Part shown: in pieces, positions 23,107-34,406 of the stretch | Layout of the letters: the number at the start of each line of letters is the position of its first letter | How positions within the stretch are numbered: position 1 is the first letter of the stretch | From: Holacanthus passer | Lineage: Eukaryota > Chordata > Actinopteri > Pomacanthidae | DNA: 64,000 nt | Direction: 5' to 3' | Assembly (NCBI GenBank): GCA_025331565.1 | Contig: JAFREQ010000090.1 | Coordinates: 2,330,501-2,394,500 of the forward strand | Program-made: the position numbers and the translations under genes | The notes under the pieces: model-generated | The model's database searches: none | The model's input: the letters and a program-made list of their open reading frames with translations, nothing else | Told to the model about the DNA's origin: nothing

Positions 23107-26100
23107 CTACACCTTTGACCCCCTCGCTGCATCTGAGGCCTCTTGTTCAGTCATTTTTAAAAAGTTCATGCTCTCGTCTCCTTTGGAGCCGCCTGTTGGT
23201 GTCAGTGGTTGTGGCGAGTGCTGAACTTTCACTTTGAACACATCCCACCTCTCAGGGAGCCAGCCTTTGTTGAAGAGCACAGAAGCCAGGTAGGAGATCA
23301 ACAAGATGGCAGCGAGGGCAGACAGCATGGAGATGGTCTTAACCGGAGAGTACTGGATGTAAACACCGTCCTCAAGAGTGCATCCTGGGAAATGGAGGAC
23401 GACAGGCAGCCCGAATGTTGGCTCTCCACTGAGCAGTCTTAACACCAAGCCCACCAGCCAGCCCACAACAGCCCCGTAACCGTTGGAGATGTCGAAGAAG
23501 AGGACGCAGACGAGTTGAGGGAAGATTAAGATGTAGGCCACTTCAGTGCCGAGAAACCAGAACAGTAAGATGCTGTTTTTCATGTTGGTGAGTGATGTAC
23601 CCACCACACCCACTACCACCACGGCAATATGGATCACCCACTGAATCTCTCTGTCAGATGCCTGAAGAAGAAAGAAGAGAGGAAAAAGATGGTAAACAGA
23701 AACCCACTGGGTTTGTCTTTATGCTCACGGTGCAAGCTAAGATATTGTAATTTGGTTTATGCTTCAAAAAATGGTTGAAAGAGATTCTGGCATTGGAGCA
23801 TCATGTGAGAGCAACAGATTGAATTTCCTTCACTTCCAATTGGTCTCAGAAGCAAACAGACTGCAAAGAACTGAGACTGACACATTTTCATAAACCTTAC
23901 TCCTTTTTTTCAAATGCGATTCTTTTTCACGCTTTGCCTGAGTTTCTCTTTCACAGCGCACACATTTTAAAAAAGCAAACCTTTTTCCTCAGGACATTTT
24001 TGTAGACGTTATTGGCAAAGACAGAGGCTGCAGACAGCAAAGCAGAGTCGGCGGAGGACATGACCGCAGCAGCGACGGCTCCAATGCCAAAGACAGAGAT
24101 GTAAGACGGGGTGAGGTGCTGCAGGGTGATGGGCAGGATCAGAGGCGCCTCTCCACGTTCGTATGGAGATGGAGAACCGTAGGAAGTCAGGTTCCAGTCT
24201 GAAGGATTGACAGCGAGACAGAAAAGTGTTAATGTGACATCAGGAGTATCTGAGAATAGTTTAACAAATATGATTAATCACACAAGCTGTAGAAAATATC
24301 ACATCAAGAGCAACCATATCATAAATTGCATTAGTGTACTTAAAAAGCAGGCATCCACTGATCTGATGTTCAACATGTTATCGGATTGAGCAACTAGTTT
24401 TAAATGATCTGTTTCCAAATATATATATATATAAAAAAAATAAAAGCGGGGTGGGGGGGCGACTGTTTGTGAAAGTGAAGTTCAGACCTACTAATTGAAA
24501 AGGCTTTAACCTGCCTGTAAAAGTGTTGGATGCAGAGGCCTCTCTCAGACCCTCAGGCAGGACAGTCCACCTGCTTCTGGCTGAGTTTAGAAAACAGCTT
24601 CTCCTGCTTCAGCCTTAGTACGAGTGTGTCTTTTGAATACTGAGGTACAAGACCATTTAAAGCTTTGCGTACAAATAACAAGATCTTAAAATTGATTATA
24701 CTTTAGATCATAGATGTGGAGCCAATGCAAAGATTTAATGTGTTTAAACTCGTCTTGGTTCAGCCGCATTTTAAATTAACTGCAGTCGCTGTTAAGCAGA
24801 GCAACTTTAATGACACAGGGTGCAGCAATCTAAAGTCCAGAATATGTCCCTTGTTGTGGGTGAGTTCAGCTGAGGGAGTTCAAGTGCCTCCAACCAGCTG
24901 AGATCAATTACACGTCAGGCAGTTGAGACCTTGGACAGAAATTCATCAAGAAAGCTGTATTCAGATTTTGGCAGCTGATCGACAGGAGTTTTTTTGGTCT
25001 TTGCAAAATGTAGGAAATCTTCATACCTGTGGATGCTGCCACTGCCCCAATCAGTATGGACGGGATCCCGAAAACGAAGGTACAAAAAGCAGCTACGAAG
25101 CATGTGAGCCGAGCTGTGGAGGAGGAAGAAGCAGACAAAGTCCTCTGGTGGAAGGCTTGAAATCCCAGGTTCCCCAGTGCCTTGATAAACAAATTGAAAT
25201 GTTTGGACAGCTCAGTCTGGAATTTTGACCATATCGATCATGTAATAGTAGAAGGAGGTTGAAAAAAAATAATACTACATTGTTTCTTCACCTTACCAGA
25301 AATAAGAAATAATCTATCGCCCTCCAGGTCATGCTTGCATTCATTTTACCGATCCAGGGAGCGTGGAAGGTGTTGTTCAGGGCGGTCTGGGTGATGTCCG
25401 AGGAGTTCATCATGACGAAGGGGACACAGGTCCACTGCACAGACAAGGGGCAGGCATATCACAAACACATCTCTCAAGATTACATTCAGCATGTTAGATT
25501 TCACTGGATTGAACTGGCAGCTTCCTGGTATCCTGTTCTCTAGTGTTTACAACATGTGAGTTTAAAGAAGTTCAGAGGCTCAGATCAGATGTTAAATCTC
25601 AATGATCCAAGCACAGTAAGCTTTGCTTGTTTTATCCTGTCATAGAAAAGAAGATTAGCCTCTCAGGTTTATTTTTCTTTCTGCTGTCTAATTTTGCAAC
25701 TTCAACAATACGTTGTATAAATCATTTAAGATAACACACCATGTGTGGTCGGGATCCCACGTGTAGTTTCCCTTGTCTCTTGGCCAAGTCATTGCAATAA
25801 TATATGACTTGTTGACTGTGTGATTGTCTGATCTAATTCCAGCATAACTTGTTTATATACAGCAATGGTGAGACAGGTGGCGCCACCAGCTACCTCTGGT
25901 GTGTTATATGTGTTTAATAAAGAAACTGATGATCAGTTGAAAACTGATTTGTCAGGAGTTCTAAGTTAGCCGTTATTGAGCGCTCTTCATACAGAGCAGG
26001 TCTACACCGCACTATTTGTAACATGGTCCACAGAGACCCAACAGCTCCCATCATGAGCCAGCATTTGGCAACAGTGGCGAGGAAAACCTTCCTTTTAACA

Positions 26101-28942
26101 GGCAGAAACCTCGAGCAGAACCGGGCTCTGGGTGGACGGCCATCTGCCGCGACCAGTTGGGTTGAGAGAGAGAGATAGAGAGAGAGAACATACAGTAGCA
26201 CAATGCAAATCCACATAGAGACGTCATAATAATAATGATGATAAAATAATAATAATAATATAGGTGACATTTATTGTACAGAGTTAAAAGTAAATGTAAC
26301 TCACCAAGCTGAAGAATAGGAGGACGAGCTGTATAACATCTGTGTAGGCCACAGAGTAGAGGCCTCCCAGCAGGGTGTACACTATGACCACGGTGGCAGA
26401 GATCCAGATGCAAACAGAGTAGGACAGATCCAGGACCACACTCATGGTTGCACCTATCAAACACTTCATATCAGTGCACTGACATGCCAGTGATTTTGTT
26501 AGATATGGTTTTTATCCCTGTATACATCCTCATTTTACTATGCAGGTAGATTTTTTTTTCTTCTATCTACATTCAATTGGCAGCCAAAAGTGTCTGACAC
26601 AACAGCAAGTCGGCATCAAATTCTACTTTCATGAAGGTTCTAACATTTATGTTGGAGCTGCTGATTCAACTTTCTGATCCTTTTGGAAGCTGCATTGTCA
26701 TGGTTTGGGACTGCAGGTACTGGAGGTGTGGCCTCAGGTGCTGGAGGTGTGGTCTCAGGTACTGGAGGTGTGGTCTCAGGTGCTGGAGGTGTGGCCTCAG
26801 GTGCTGGAGGTGTGGTCTCAGGTGCTGGAGGTGTGGCCTCAGGTGCTGGAGGTGTGGTCTCAGGTGCTGGAGGTGTGGCCTCAGGTGCTGGAGGTGTGGT
26901 CTCAGGTACTGGAGGTGTGGTCTCAGGTGCTGGAGGTGTGGCCTCAGGTACTGGAGGTGTGGTCTCAGGTGCTGGAGGTGTGGCCTCAGGTGCTGGAGGT
27001 GTGGTCTCAGGTGCTGGAGGTGTGGCCTCAGGTGCTGGAGGTGTGGTCTCAGGTACTGGAGGTGTGGCCTCAGGTGCTGGGGCTCTCTATTCTCCTACCT
27101 GTGTACAATTTCACCTGGTCACTGGCAGCTTTAAAAAGTCTTCTCATTTCTCCTGCAAGCTGCAAGATTGTCTCTTTCCATGTCCTCTGTTTTCCAGTGT
27201 TTCCCTGTCTTTGTCCCGTGTTCCCTTTTCTCCAGTGTCTTTAGCGTCTTAGTGTTTTGTCCTTTGCCTGTGCTCATCTCCACCTGCTCCACCTGCATGT
27301 CTCCTGCCGTCCAGCCTTGGACTTCCTGTGTTTAGTTACCTTTTTGCTTTTCTTGTGAGTCCTCAAGTTTCCTTTGTTAAATAAATCCTTTTCCCTCAGT
27401 CACCCTCGTCTGTGTCTCGCTCCTGGGTCCAATTAAGAACTAACTGAAATCGTCACATGTAGTTCGTGATGCTCTTGAACTGTATTGCGTTATGCAGAGA
27501 GGCATTTGAGGTGGACAAAATAATAGAAACATACAGCATTTCCCTATATGGAAGTTATTTAGCCTACCTAAGCCCATTAGTGTTGTAGGAACCCAGGTTA
27601 CATCAACTGCAAGTGAAGCCAGGGACTGAACGGCTGTGAGTGTGTTTCCATACTTGATCTGGAAAGGGTCCAACATTGTCATGTAATTTCCATCTCTCAG
27701 CCGCTTGGCAAAAACGAAACCACCTTTACAATAAAAAAGATAAAAACATTTATGTTCTGTTTGCATCAGTTTTTGACCGAAGCACAGTGAACGTCACTTG
27801 TTTGCAGGCAGAATACTGTAAGTCTTACAGAAAATGAAAGATGCGAAGTATGCGAAAAACATAAGGAGCGTCCATATTAGTCCCATAGAGGGAGTGTACA
27901 CCATCTCACTCGTGCCGACAATGAAGCCTCCTCCAATGCATGTGGCTGCGGGATGAACAAACACACATACAGCGCAGTCAGATCACCGGACAAACATGAG
28001 CGAGTCGAACAGCAGCATCTGCAAAACTATCCAGAGTAAATAAACACAATTTGGATTCCATCCATCCAACTTTTATTATTTTAAGTGACTTGGCCTAATG
28101 TACAATTCTGCGGCGCTCTGGGTAATGACTTCATTATCTGACATTTTTCTTTCTTCTCTTTAAAAAAATGATTCTGTTAATCACTTATGGCGCCTATAAG
28201 AACACGAGGAGTTAGCTGTGCGCAGCTGTGTTAGATGCCACATCATTAACTCTCATGCCTGTCATGTTGAGACTGACCTGTAGAGAGCAGCGGCCAGACT
28301 GTGATGCTTTGTGATCACATTAAATCATACCCTCGAATCTACACTTATGTGTTTGGCTTGAAATGGGAAGGAGACGTCTGATAAGTTACACATGATTCTC
28401 TTTTGCAAAAGATGCTTTTGCGAAGCCGGAGCTGTGGCAGAAACACACACACAGGTAAATGCAGGTTCAACAGTCTGTTTTAGAATTGAACAACTTCCAA
28501 ATGTGTTTTTGGTGAAAATTGCAAATATTTTTAAATACATATATTTGTGGATTTCTATCAAACAAGAAAAACAAGAAATATTTGTGTGCATCAAAAATAC
28601 ATTTGTGAAAGTTTGTGGATTTTTCTATTTTAGTACACAACACTAAATATTTTTATGTGCAATGAAAAAATATTTTAGGACAGAGTTATTTAACACCTTT
28701 AACTTAAAGTCCACAAAAAATCAGTTACACTGTTCTGAACACTTGGCTGTGAAGTCACCTGACATAGTGAAGATCCCCACCACCCAGTTGATGCTTCGGT
28801 TGGCCAGCAGGGACATCTCGATTTTGTTGGCTGCATTCTTCTTCTGTTCCCTTTTGGATTTGAAAGAAGCCCAGATGCCCGTCCCAAGGACGAGCAGGTA
28901 GAAGAACATCATTGCTATCACTCCGGGGATATTGACAGCCAT
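23107..28942 (-). CDS. SLC5A7/CHT1-like choline transporter, copy C (complete)
   Basis: Predicted sodium-coupled choline-type transporter, 556 aa. Exons in transcription order are 28942-28759, 27945-27829, 27723-27568, 26453-26305, 25434-25297, 25180-25027, 24198-23981 and 23661-23107. Lengths equal those of copy B except exon 5, which is 138 nt against 144 (two codons fewer). The ATG at 28942-28940 has A at -3 and G at +4. Family marks are FAKRL, TMLDPF, LLGGLYSVAYTDV, AAVMSSADS, IFPQLVCVLF. The FTMTATWVGG motif of A and B reads FTMSATCIGG here, so the equivalent of human CHT1 W62 is C64; W144 is kept and the W254 equivalent is F255. The exon 7 donor is a weak AAG|GTTTGC. C is clearly more diverged from A and B than they are from each other. 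The frame is intact throughout, so it is probably functional, but its substrate is uncertain. Confidence 0.9.
24540..24900. repeat. Dispersed repeat-like segment in copy C intron 6
   Basis: Contains ACAAGACCATTTAAAGCTTT, AACAAGATCTTAAAATTGAT and GAGCCAATGCAAAGATTTAA. This word order resembles a repeat common in fish genomes, family not determined. No exon of copy C falls here; exons 7 and 6 flank it. Confidence 0.4.
26060..26170. repeat. Teleost dispersed repeat fragment in copy C intron 4
   Basis: Contains TGGCGAGGAAAACCTTCC, TTTAACAGGCAGAAACCTCG, AGCAGAACCGGGCTC and GGCCATCTGCCGCGACCAG, a string of words I recognise as a very frequent fish repeat. A (GA)n run and AT-rich (ATA)n tracts follow to about 26260. 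Confidence 0.6.
26696..27457 (+). mobile_element. Dispersed element carrying a 21-bp minisatellite
   Basis: Runs from TGTCATGGTTTGGGAC to GAAATCGTCACA and carries TTGTGAGTCCTCAAGTTTCC and TTTGTTAAATAAATCCTTTT near its right end. These ends resemble a common fish element that begins TGTCATG and ends ATCGTGACA. No clear target duplication was found (TGCAT left, TGTAG right). It lies in copy C intron 3 on the opposite strand to the gene. Confidence 0.5.
26716..27080 (+). repeat. 21-bp minisatellite, about 17 copies
   Basis: The unit is GGTGCTGGAGGTGTGGCCTCA. Two variable sites (GCT/ACT and GCC/GTC) make unit types that mostly alternate, giving a partial 42-bp higher-order pattern. The unit length is a multiple of three and lacks stops in all three plus frames, so long open frames appear; they encode only a repeating GAGGVAS/GAGGVVS string and are not genes. 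Confidence 0.95.
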
Positions 28943-29656
28943 GCTGGACCTGAAGACCGGTGAAAACCGTGAAGCAGTTTGATAAATCATCATCTCTGAC
29001 TTAGTAACGTGCATGTTGGCTGCCTGACAAACAACGTTCAACCAAAGGGAAAACCACACATTTGTCCTTGAGGCTAATTACGCAGCATTTCATTCTTTCT
29101 TCTGTCTCTTCCCTCAGATTGCTGAATGGTGAGAAAACTTTAAAACTGTTTCACCTGCAAAACATGGTGTTGTGAGATTTTTCTTAAACTTTGTGCTTTA
29201 TAACATTTTCACAACACGTTATTATCCTGTCACTTAAAAATGAAGAGATTTTGCCTCCCATTCAATGTCTCAACGTCTGTCTCAGTCCTGCTTTGGCTCA
29301 TTCTTCCTCTCTGTCCATCTCGTCAGTCACCTCTCTCTCGCCTCATTCCCATGTACTCTCTTGCCGTCACTGCGGTTCTCCTCCCGTCCACCAGGTGCCC
29401 TCAGACTTTTAGACAGTAACCCCTTTCCCTCCAGTGCTGGTCACCTGACCTTCCTGGCCCACCTGCTCACCTGTTTATACTTTACCTCACCAGCCCTGAC
29501 ATCAGCGCGTTGACAGACAGACGGACGGACAGAAATGCATGTTCTGGCCAAACAACGGATCATTTGTCTCTTGCCAATAAAGACACATTCCACGTTCCTG
29601 AATAAAGCACCACAGACAGACATATAAACACCTGACAAAGAATTCAGAACCTGAGA

Positions 29657-29923
29657 TCAGGGTATTAAGAGCAGAGCGAACAGGACCCTGGCAGGTCCAG
29701 GTGCAGGAAGATGAAGTGGAGGGCCATGTTTACTACGTCGTCCACAGACCAGAACTGCAGGAGGTTTCAGGAGCGGGTCAGTGATGGTTTTGAGGTGGGA
29801 CAGCACAAGGTGCTCAAATGACCAAAGTACCACAGAGGTCAGAGGTCTGTTGTCATTCAGCCCTGTGGTTGTTGGTTTCTGGGGACGACGGTGGAGGAAG
29901 CGGGGAAGTGTTAAAGACGTCAC
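29657..29923 (-). mobile_element. Degenerate LINE reverse-transcriptase fragment
   Basis: The minus-strand translation carries LNDNRPLTSVV, SFEHLVLSHLKTIT and PLLKP, the conserved order of the early reverse-transcriptase domain of L2/Rex/jockey-like LINEs. Further homology continues only after frame changes (HGPPLHLPAPG). It is a dead remnant about 700 bp upstream of the copy C start. Confidence 0.65.
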
Positions 29924-30039
29924 CGGAGGCAGCTGATCGACACAGTGAAGCCTTTAAACCTGTCCCCGTGAGTTTGTCTGTGAACCAGGGTTTGTCATTG
30001 TTATGACTCCCTCTGCAGGATCACCGAGTAACTCCGACG

Positions 30040-30520
30040 GAGTTGCTATGATGTAACCTGAATTAACGAATGAATGCACAATGTGTTATAAACGACAAAA
30101 AAGTGAAAGTGATTGTGTTTTTCTGGCAGCGAAGACGATCCTGCAGCCAGTAAACATACAATGGAAAAGTACCGAGGAGCAGGACGGGGGGGGGGGGGGC
30201 TCAGCATGGTTATGTAACATCTTCTCACCACACCCCTTGACTCTGAGGCATTTATGTGCTTCAGATGCAATCAATTATTGTCACAGATGCCTTCTAATGA
30301 ATGAAAATGCTTTGCAGAACGGCTCAGGATTCTGCAAATTATAGTACGGGAAAAGTGTAACGGTTTACATGATGGAACTCTGTCATCAAATCTGCTGCAC
30401 ATACGGTGGCTTTACAACTGTCATGAGCATGTAAACACAAGTCAGCAGAAGCTCCTGCAATCTGTCATTTAGTGGAAATTAGGCTGTAAGAGGAAACTTT
30501 TTTTCACTTTTTTTCACACA
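30040..30520 (+). repeat. Non-coding segment shared with 12960-13560
   Basis: Partner of 12960-13560 in the same orientation. A G homopolymer at about 30186-30199 interrupts it. It lies 1.1-1.6 kb upstream of minus-strand copy C. No coding content was seen. Confidence 0.7.
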
Positions 30521-30639
30521 TCAGTCCAACTCTTATATTACTTCTCATGACCGTGTCCACGTGCAATATTACTTACCATCATAAGCTTTCATCCACATCT
30601 GTGACTTATTTTTAGGATGCTCTATTGTTGTATATTATT

Positions 30640-30740
30640 CTATTTTCCTATATTGCTTCTGTAATTTCTGGAACAATCTGGCAAAAGAATTTCCTTCAGG
30701 ATTAATAAAGTTCTGTCTTATCTGATCTGAACTCTGTGGA
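30640..30740 (+). repeat. LINE 3'-end-like tail
   Basis: GAATTTCCTTCAGGATTAATAAAGTTCTGTCTTATCTGATCTGA resembles the 3' end of fish L2-type LINEs (a TTTCCTTC...AATAAAG word followed by short TATCTGA-like repeats). Only about 100 bp is recognisable. Confidence 0.5.
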
Positions 30741-30949
30741 ATTTCTTCTGTGTCTGTTGACTATTTTTGGAGGAAGTATGAAAAGGCAAAAACTATGAGC
30801 TGTTGCTTGTTGCTTGTTGTGGCAGATCAGTATTTTTCTGACGTTGAAATGTGTTTTGGTGGTGGGCCAGGTAATTCCTCGCCCAGCACAGCATACAGGG
30901 GGCAAATAAAGGTATACCTTATCTTAAAAGGTTTCATTCAGAGGTGATA

Positions 30950-32600
30950 TGCTGGTAATTTCTGGATTCTGTCAATAAAGACAAAGTTAAAGCTTGAAGG
31001 AAATACTATACAATTAGGCAATAATACTTGAAAATGTGAATAAACTATTTCAACTAAATAATCTCCAAGCAGTAGATGCATTTGTAATTTGCATTAAAAA
31101 ATGAATTGTGACAAATTGAAATGACCACAGTAGGAGCATCAGTAGATCAGTCTGTACTGATCTATAAAAGAATATGGGTGAATCTTACAGTCTCTGTTCA
31201 CAGCTGCATAATACTGCATGAAAAGCTTCTCTGTTAGATCATTAAATCCCTGCAGGCTTCTGAGGTTAGGTTCCAGGTTTGGATAAGACACGAGCAAAGA
31301 CTCAAACAGAATGATATTTGGTTCAATGCATTCCTACCTGGACGCTGTTGCTTTAAAGGCTGTTCACTCTCGTCCTGCAGAGACTGTCGCTGAAGCATCT
31401 CCCGTTTGCATGTGTGACAGTTCCCACATGTCTTATATCAGTTTTCTGAGACAACAAAATGTGACGTATGCATTCTTACTCAAGAAGTGCATCGAACCAG
31501 AACACAAATGGCTACTTGTCTCTCAGACTGTGGTATCCCCGTCTCAGACAGAAAGATAGAAAGAAAGATGTCGAAATATCACAACACAACTTGCCTGTTA
31601 AAACCTCAGCTGAGCTCCAGCAGTGTATTTTAATGAGATCATGAAACACATGCAGGAATGACCTGACATCTGCAAGCACTTAAAAAATATCCTTAATGTA
31701 GAAAAGTTGCATGTGAATGACATTTGGAGAGCATGGTTGGAAATATATATTAAAATGTTATATTTGGATTCATGACTTTTTCATATATCAGATACTTTCC
31801 TCCCCTGGTCTTGGTCAAACTCCTAAAAACTCATCTCTGTTCATCAAAATTGCATTTTTAGAATTTTTAGAAAATGACATTTTTTAGAATCATGCAACAT
31901 GCATGGATATGAGTAGTACCCGCCTCCGTGTCCAGCGACCTCCGCCCCTTGAACACTCGCCTGCAGCTGCAACACTGCTCATCAACCACACAACCTCAAT
32001 TAATTCAGCAGCTCAGTTATCTGATCGTTTGCTCTCACTTTCTTGCTCAACACCCTCATGTCAGATAAAATGTCCTGAATCATGAGCCGTCATGTAACTC
32101 TGCAGGTGCGCTGCACACAGGCTTGAATAAAACACAAGAAAAATAAACTTAGCCTTTAGTTACTTAGCTGGCTCGTATTCACCGCGTCTCCAGGGTAAGT
32201 GGGTGGAGCAGTGTTGGGTTTCAGTTTAACATATGTGATTAAACATATCACCTGAACAGTAAACAGTTCTCTGGAAAGTGGCTACCGAGTTCAGTACAGT
32301 TCTCCTTTTGCAGCTTTGCAACCAAAAACTGAACACGTTTGCTGTTGTTTTGACAATAGTGAAACTCGTAGCTCCACCTGGCTTCTTCTCTGATACCTGC
32401 TCGTTTCACCTTAGCCCCACAGAACCAATTAGGATTTGTTTCATACGTATGTGATGCATAAAATCTCAACTGTTTGAATCCATGTTTCTGAGGCTGTCAT
32501 TGGTTCACTGAAATTCCACGGCAGAAATGCTCAGCTGTGGCACTGACTGCTTATTTCACTCATGATATGTTTTATAGCATGTGGACGTGCTAGCAGGGCT
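30950..32600. other. Intergenic stretch, no gene seen
   Basis: AT-rich. The only open frames are under 85 codons without family resemblance. Confidence 0.5.
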
Positions 32601-32659
32601 GATTACTTGATTTCGGTTTAGCACTTGGACTCTTCTACTATGGAGCCATGCTGTTGTTA

Positions 32660-32960
32660 TTATCTTGCTGAAATATCCAAGGTCTTCCCTGAAAAAGACG
32701 ACGTCTACTTGGCAGCATGTTGCTCCAAAACCTGTATATATTGTTCAGCATTAATGGTCCCAGGTGCGTAAGCTACCCATGCCGTGGCCTCTTCTGCATC
32801 CCCATACCATCATGGATGCTGGTTTAACTAAACCCAGAGCACAAAATTCTTGTCCTTTTTCAAAGTACTTGGTGTCAGTGGAGCTCTGTCTCAAAACCTT
32901 GCAGATCATAGTGAGGACACGGTTCCTGTCAGTGGCCAGTTTGTATTCGCTGACATCAGT
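32660..32960. repeat. Dispersed repeat-like segment
   Basis: Contains CTTGGCAGCATGTTGCTCCA, AAAACCTGTATATATTGTTC, AGCATTAATGG and CCCCATACCATCATGGATGC. I recognise this word order as a frequent element in fish genomes; class uncertain. Confidence 0.45.
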
Positions 32961-32999
32961 TCTCTCTTTCCATATCTGTCAGTAAAAGAAAGCTTAAAT

Positions 33000-33181
33000 T
33001 CAAAATCTGTTTTATTCAATCAATGCATAAATACAAGGCAACATGACAAACATCTTTAACGATAAAAATAAATCTAATTACCGTTCACATATCAAGACCT
33101 GTTTTATCCACATAAACACATGTCCAACATCCTCTGAACCAACAGTGACTTTTCAGCTTCTTCCCTCTCACACTCTTTTGA

Positions 33182-33212
<31 letters not shown>

Positions 33213-34115
33213 AACACTGGAACAAAATATCTTCTGTATGTCGCTGCAGGAGACAAGCTCTGGTGCAGCTGTGCATTTTGCAGTCCAGGTGTTTGCTCTT
33301 GTCCTGAGAAACTAAAAACCTCTAAATCTGCAGAACATGAATAGAAGACGTGGAGAGATTCTTCTCAGCCTGATCCAAAAACTTACTTCGTCTTGTCACA
33401 TGTCTCAATTTTCAAAGACCAAATAACTTGGTTATACTCGCCTGAATGTTTAAGTATAACAACACACATCATCTCCCAGCAGCAGGAGGTCATTTCTCAC
33501 TGAGCTGCAAAGATTTTATATAAATAAATAATTTCAGTTTCACACTGGAATTGATGGACAGACTGTTGATCCAGGGGGTCTGCGAGGAAAGTGTGAACCA
33601 GGCGATGAACATCTGGAAAACCTAAAGCAGCGCCTCCTAGTTGTTTCTATTAGTTAGTGAATTCAAATCAATAAATTCTAACTTTATATAATTATTTAAA
33701 ATCTGACCATAAAAAAATCATAAAACCAACTAACTCACTCTAGACACTCAGGTATTAAGCGTATGGTGTTGAAATCAATCAATCAAACCCGGTAAATCGA
33801 TTGCCGACAGTTGTCATAAATCAATAAATACGTCATCATCTCAATGCATCATCGCTGACTTCAACTCAGCTTAAAGTAAAAGACATTGTCCAGCAATATT
33901 TGGCGATCAATGTATCTATCAGTGCTAATAATCTCATTATTAACAACATCCTGATTGTGGATCAAAGGCTCCTTCGAGTCCCTGCTGCCGTCTCCCACGT
34001 GACAAAACTGTACACGTGATGTGTGTGTGTTTATTATCTTATATGAGAAAATGTAACCGTGCCAGGTGAAAGTCTGGAAGGACACCAGATTAAATTCCTG
34101 AAACATGAGGAATAA
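33000..34115 (+). repeat. Segmental duplicate of the ankrd1 3' flank (right copy)
   Basis: Partner of 4510-6200. It includes (GT)n at 33182-33209. It reaches within 300 bp of the ankrd1 stop codon and contains AATAAA on the minus strand at about 34030-34035, a plausible ankrd1 polyadenylation signal, so it may overlap the ankrd1 3' UTR. Confidence 0.85.
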
Positions 34116-34406
34116 AGGGAGGGAAGGTATAGAGGGATGAGGCGTCTTGTTGACTAATGCTCTCTAATGCTTCGTTAAGATATTTCTCAGCACCCTGAGC
34201 CAACTTCAGATTAAAGGCAGTTATTTCCTGAGGGGGTCAACGAGCCTGTCTGGATAAATAGGCATGAATAAATCCTTGTGTCATGAACCGCAGTATGGAA
34301 GCGACTAGAAAAAGACGTTGCCCTCTTCTACCACGTTGGACAGGCCGGCAGACCCTGTGGCTGAAGCTCATGTTGAATTCCCGTTTTCGCTGGAATGTGT
34401 CGGGTT

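Noticed and set aside
26716..27080. Regular repeat array resembling CRISPR spacing
   Set aside because: Units are tandem with no unique spacers, and the window is a vertebrate-type genome.
26631..27252. Three overlapping 167-189 codon open frames
   Set aside because: A product of the 21-bp minisatellite, whose length is a multiple of three.
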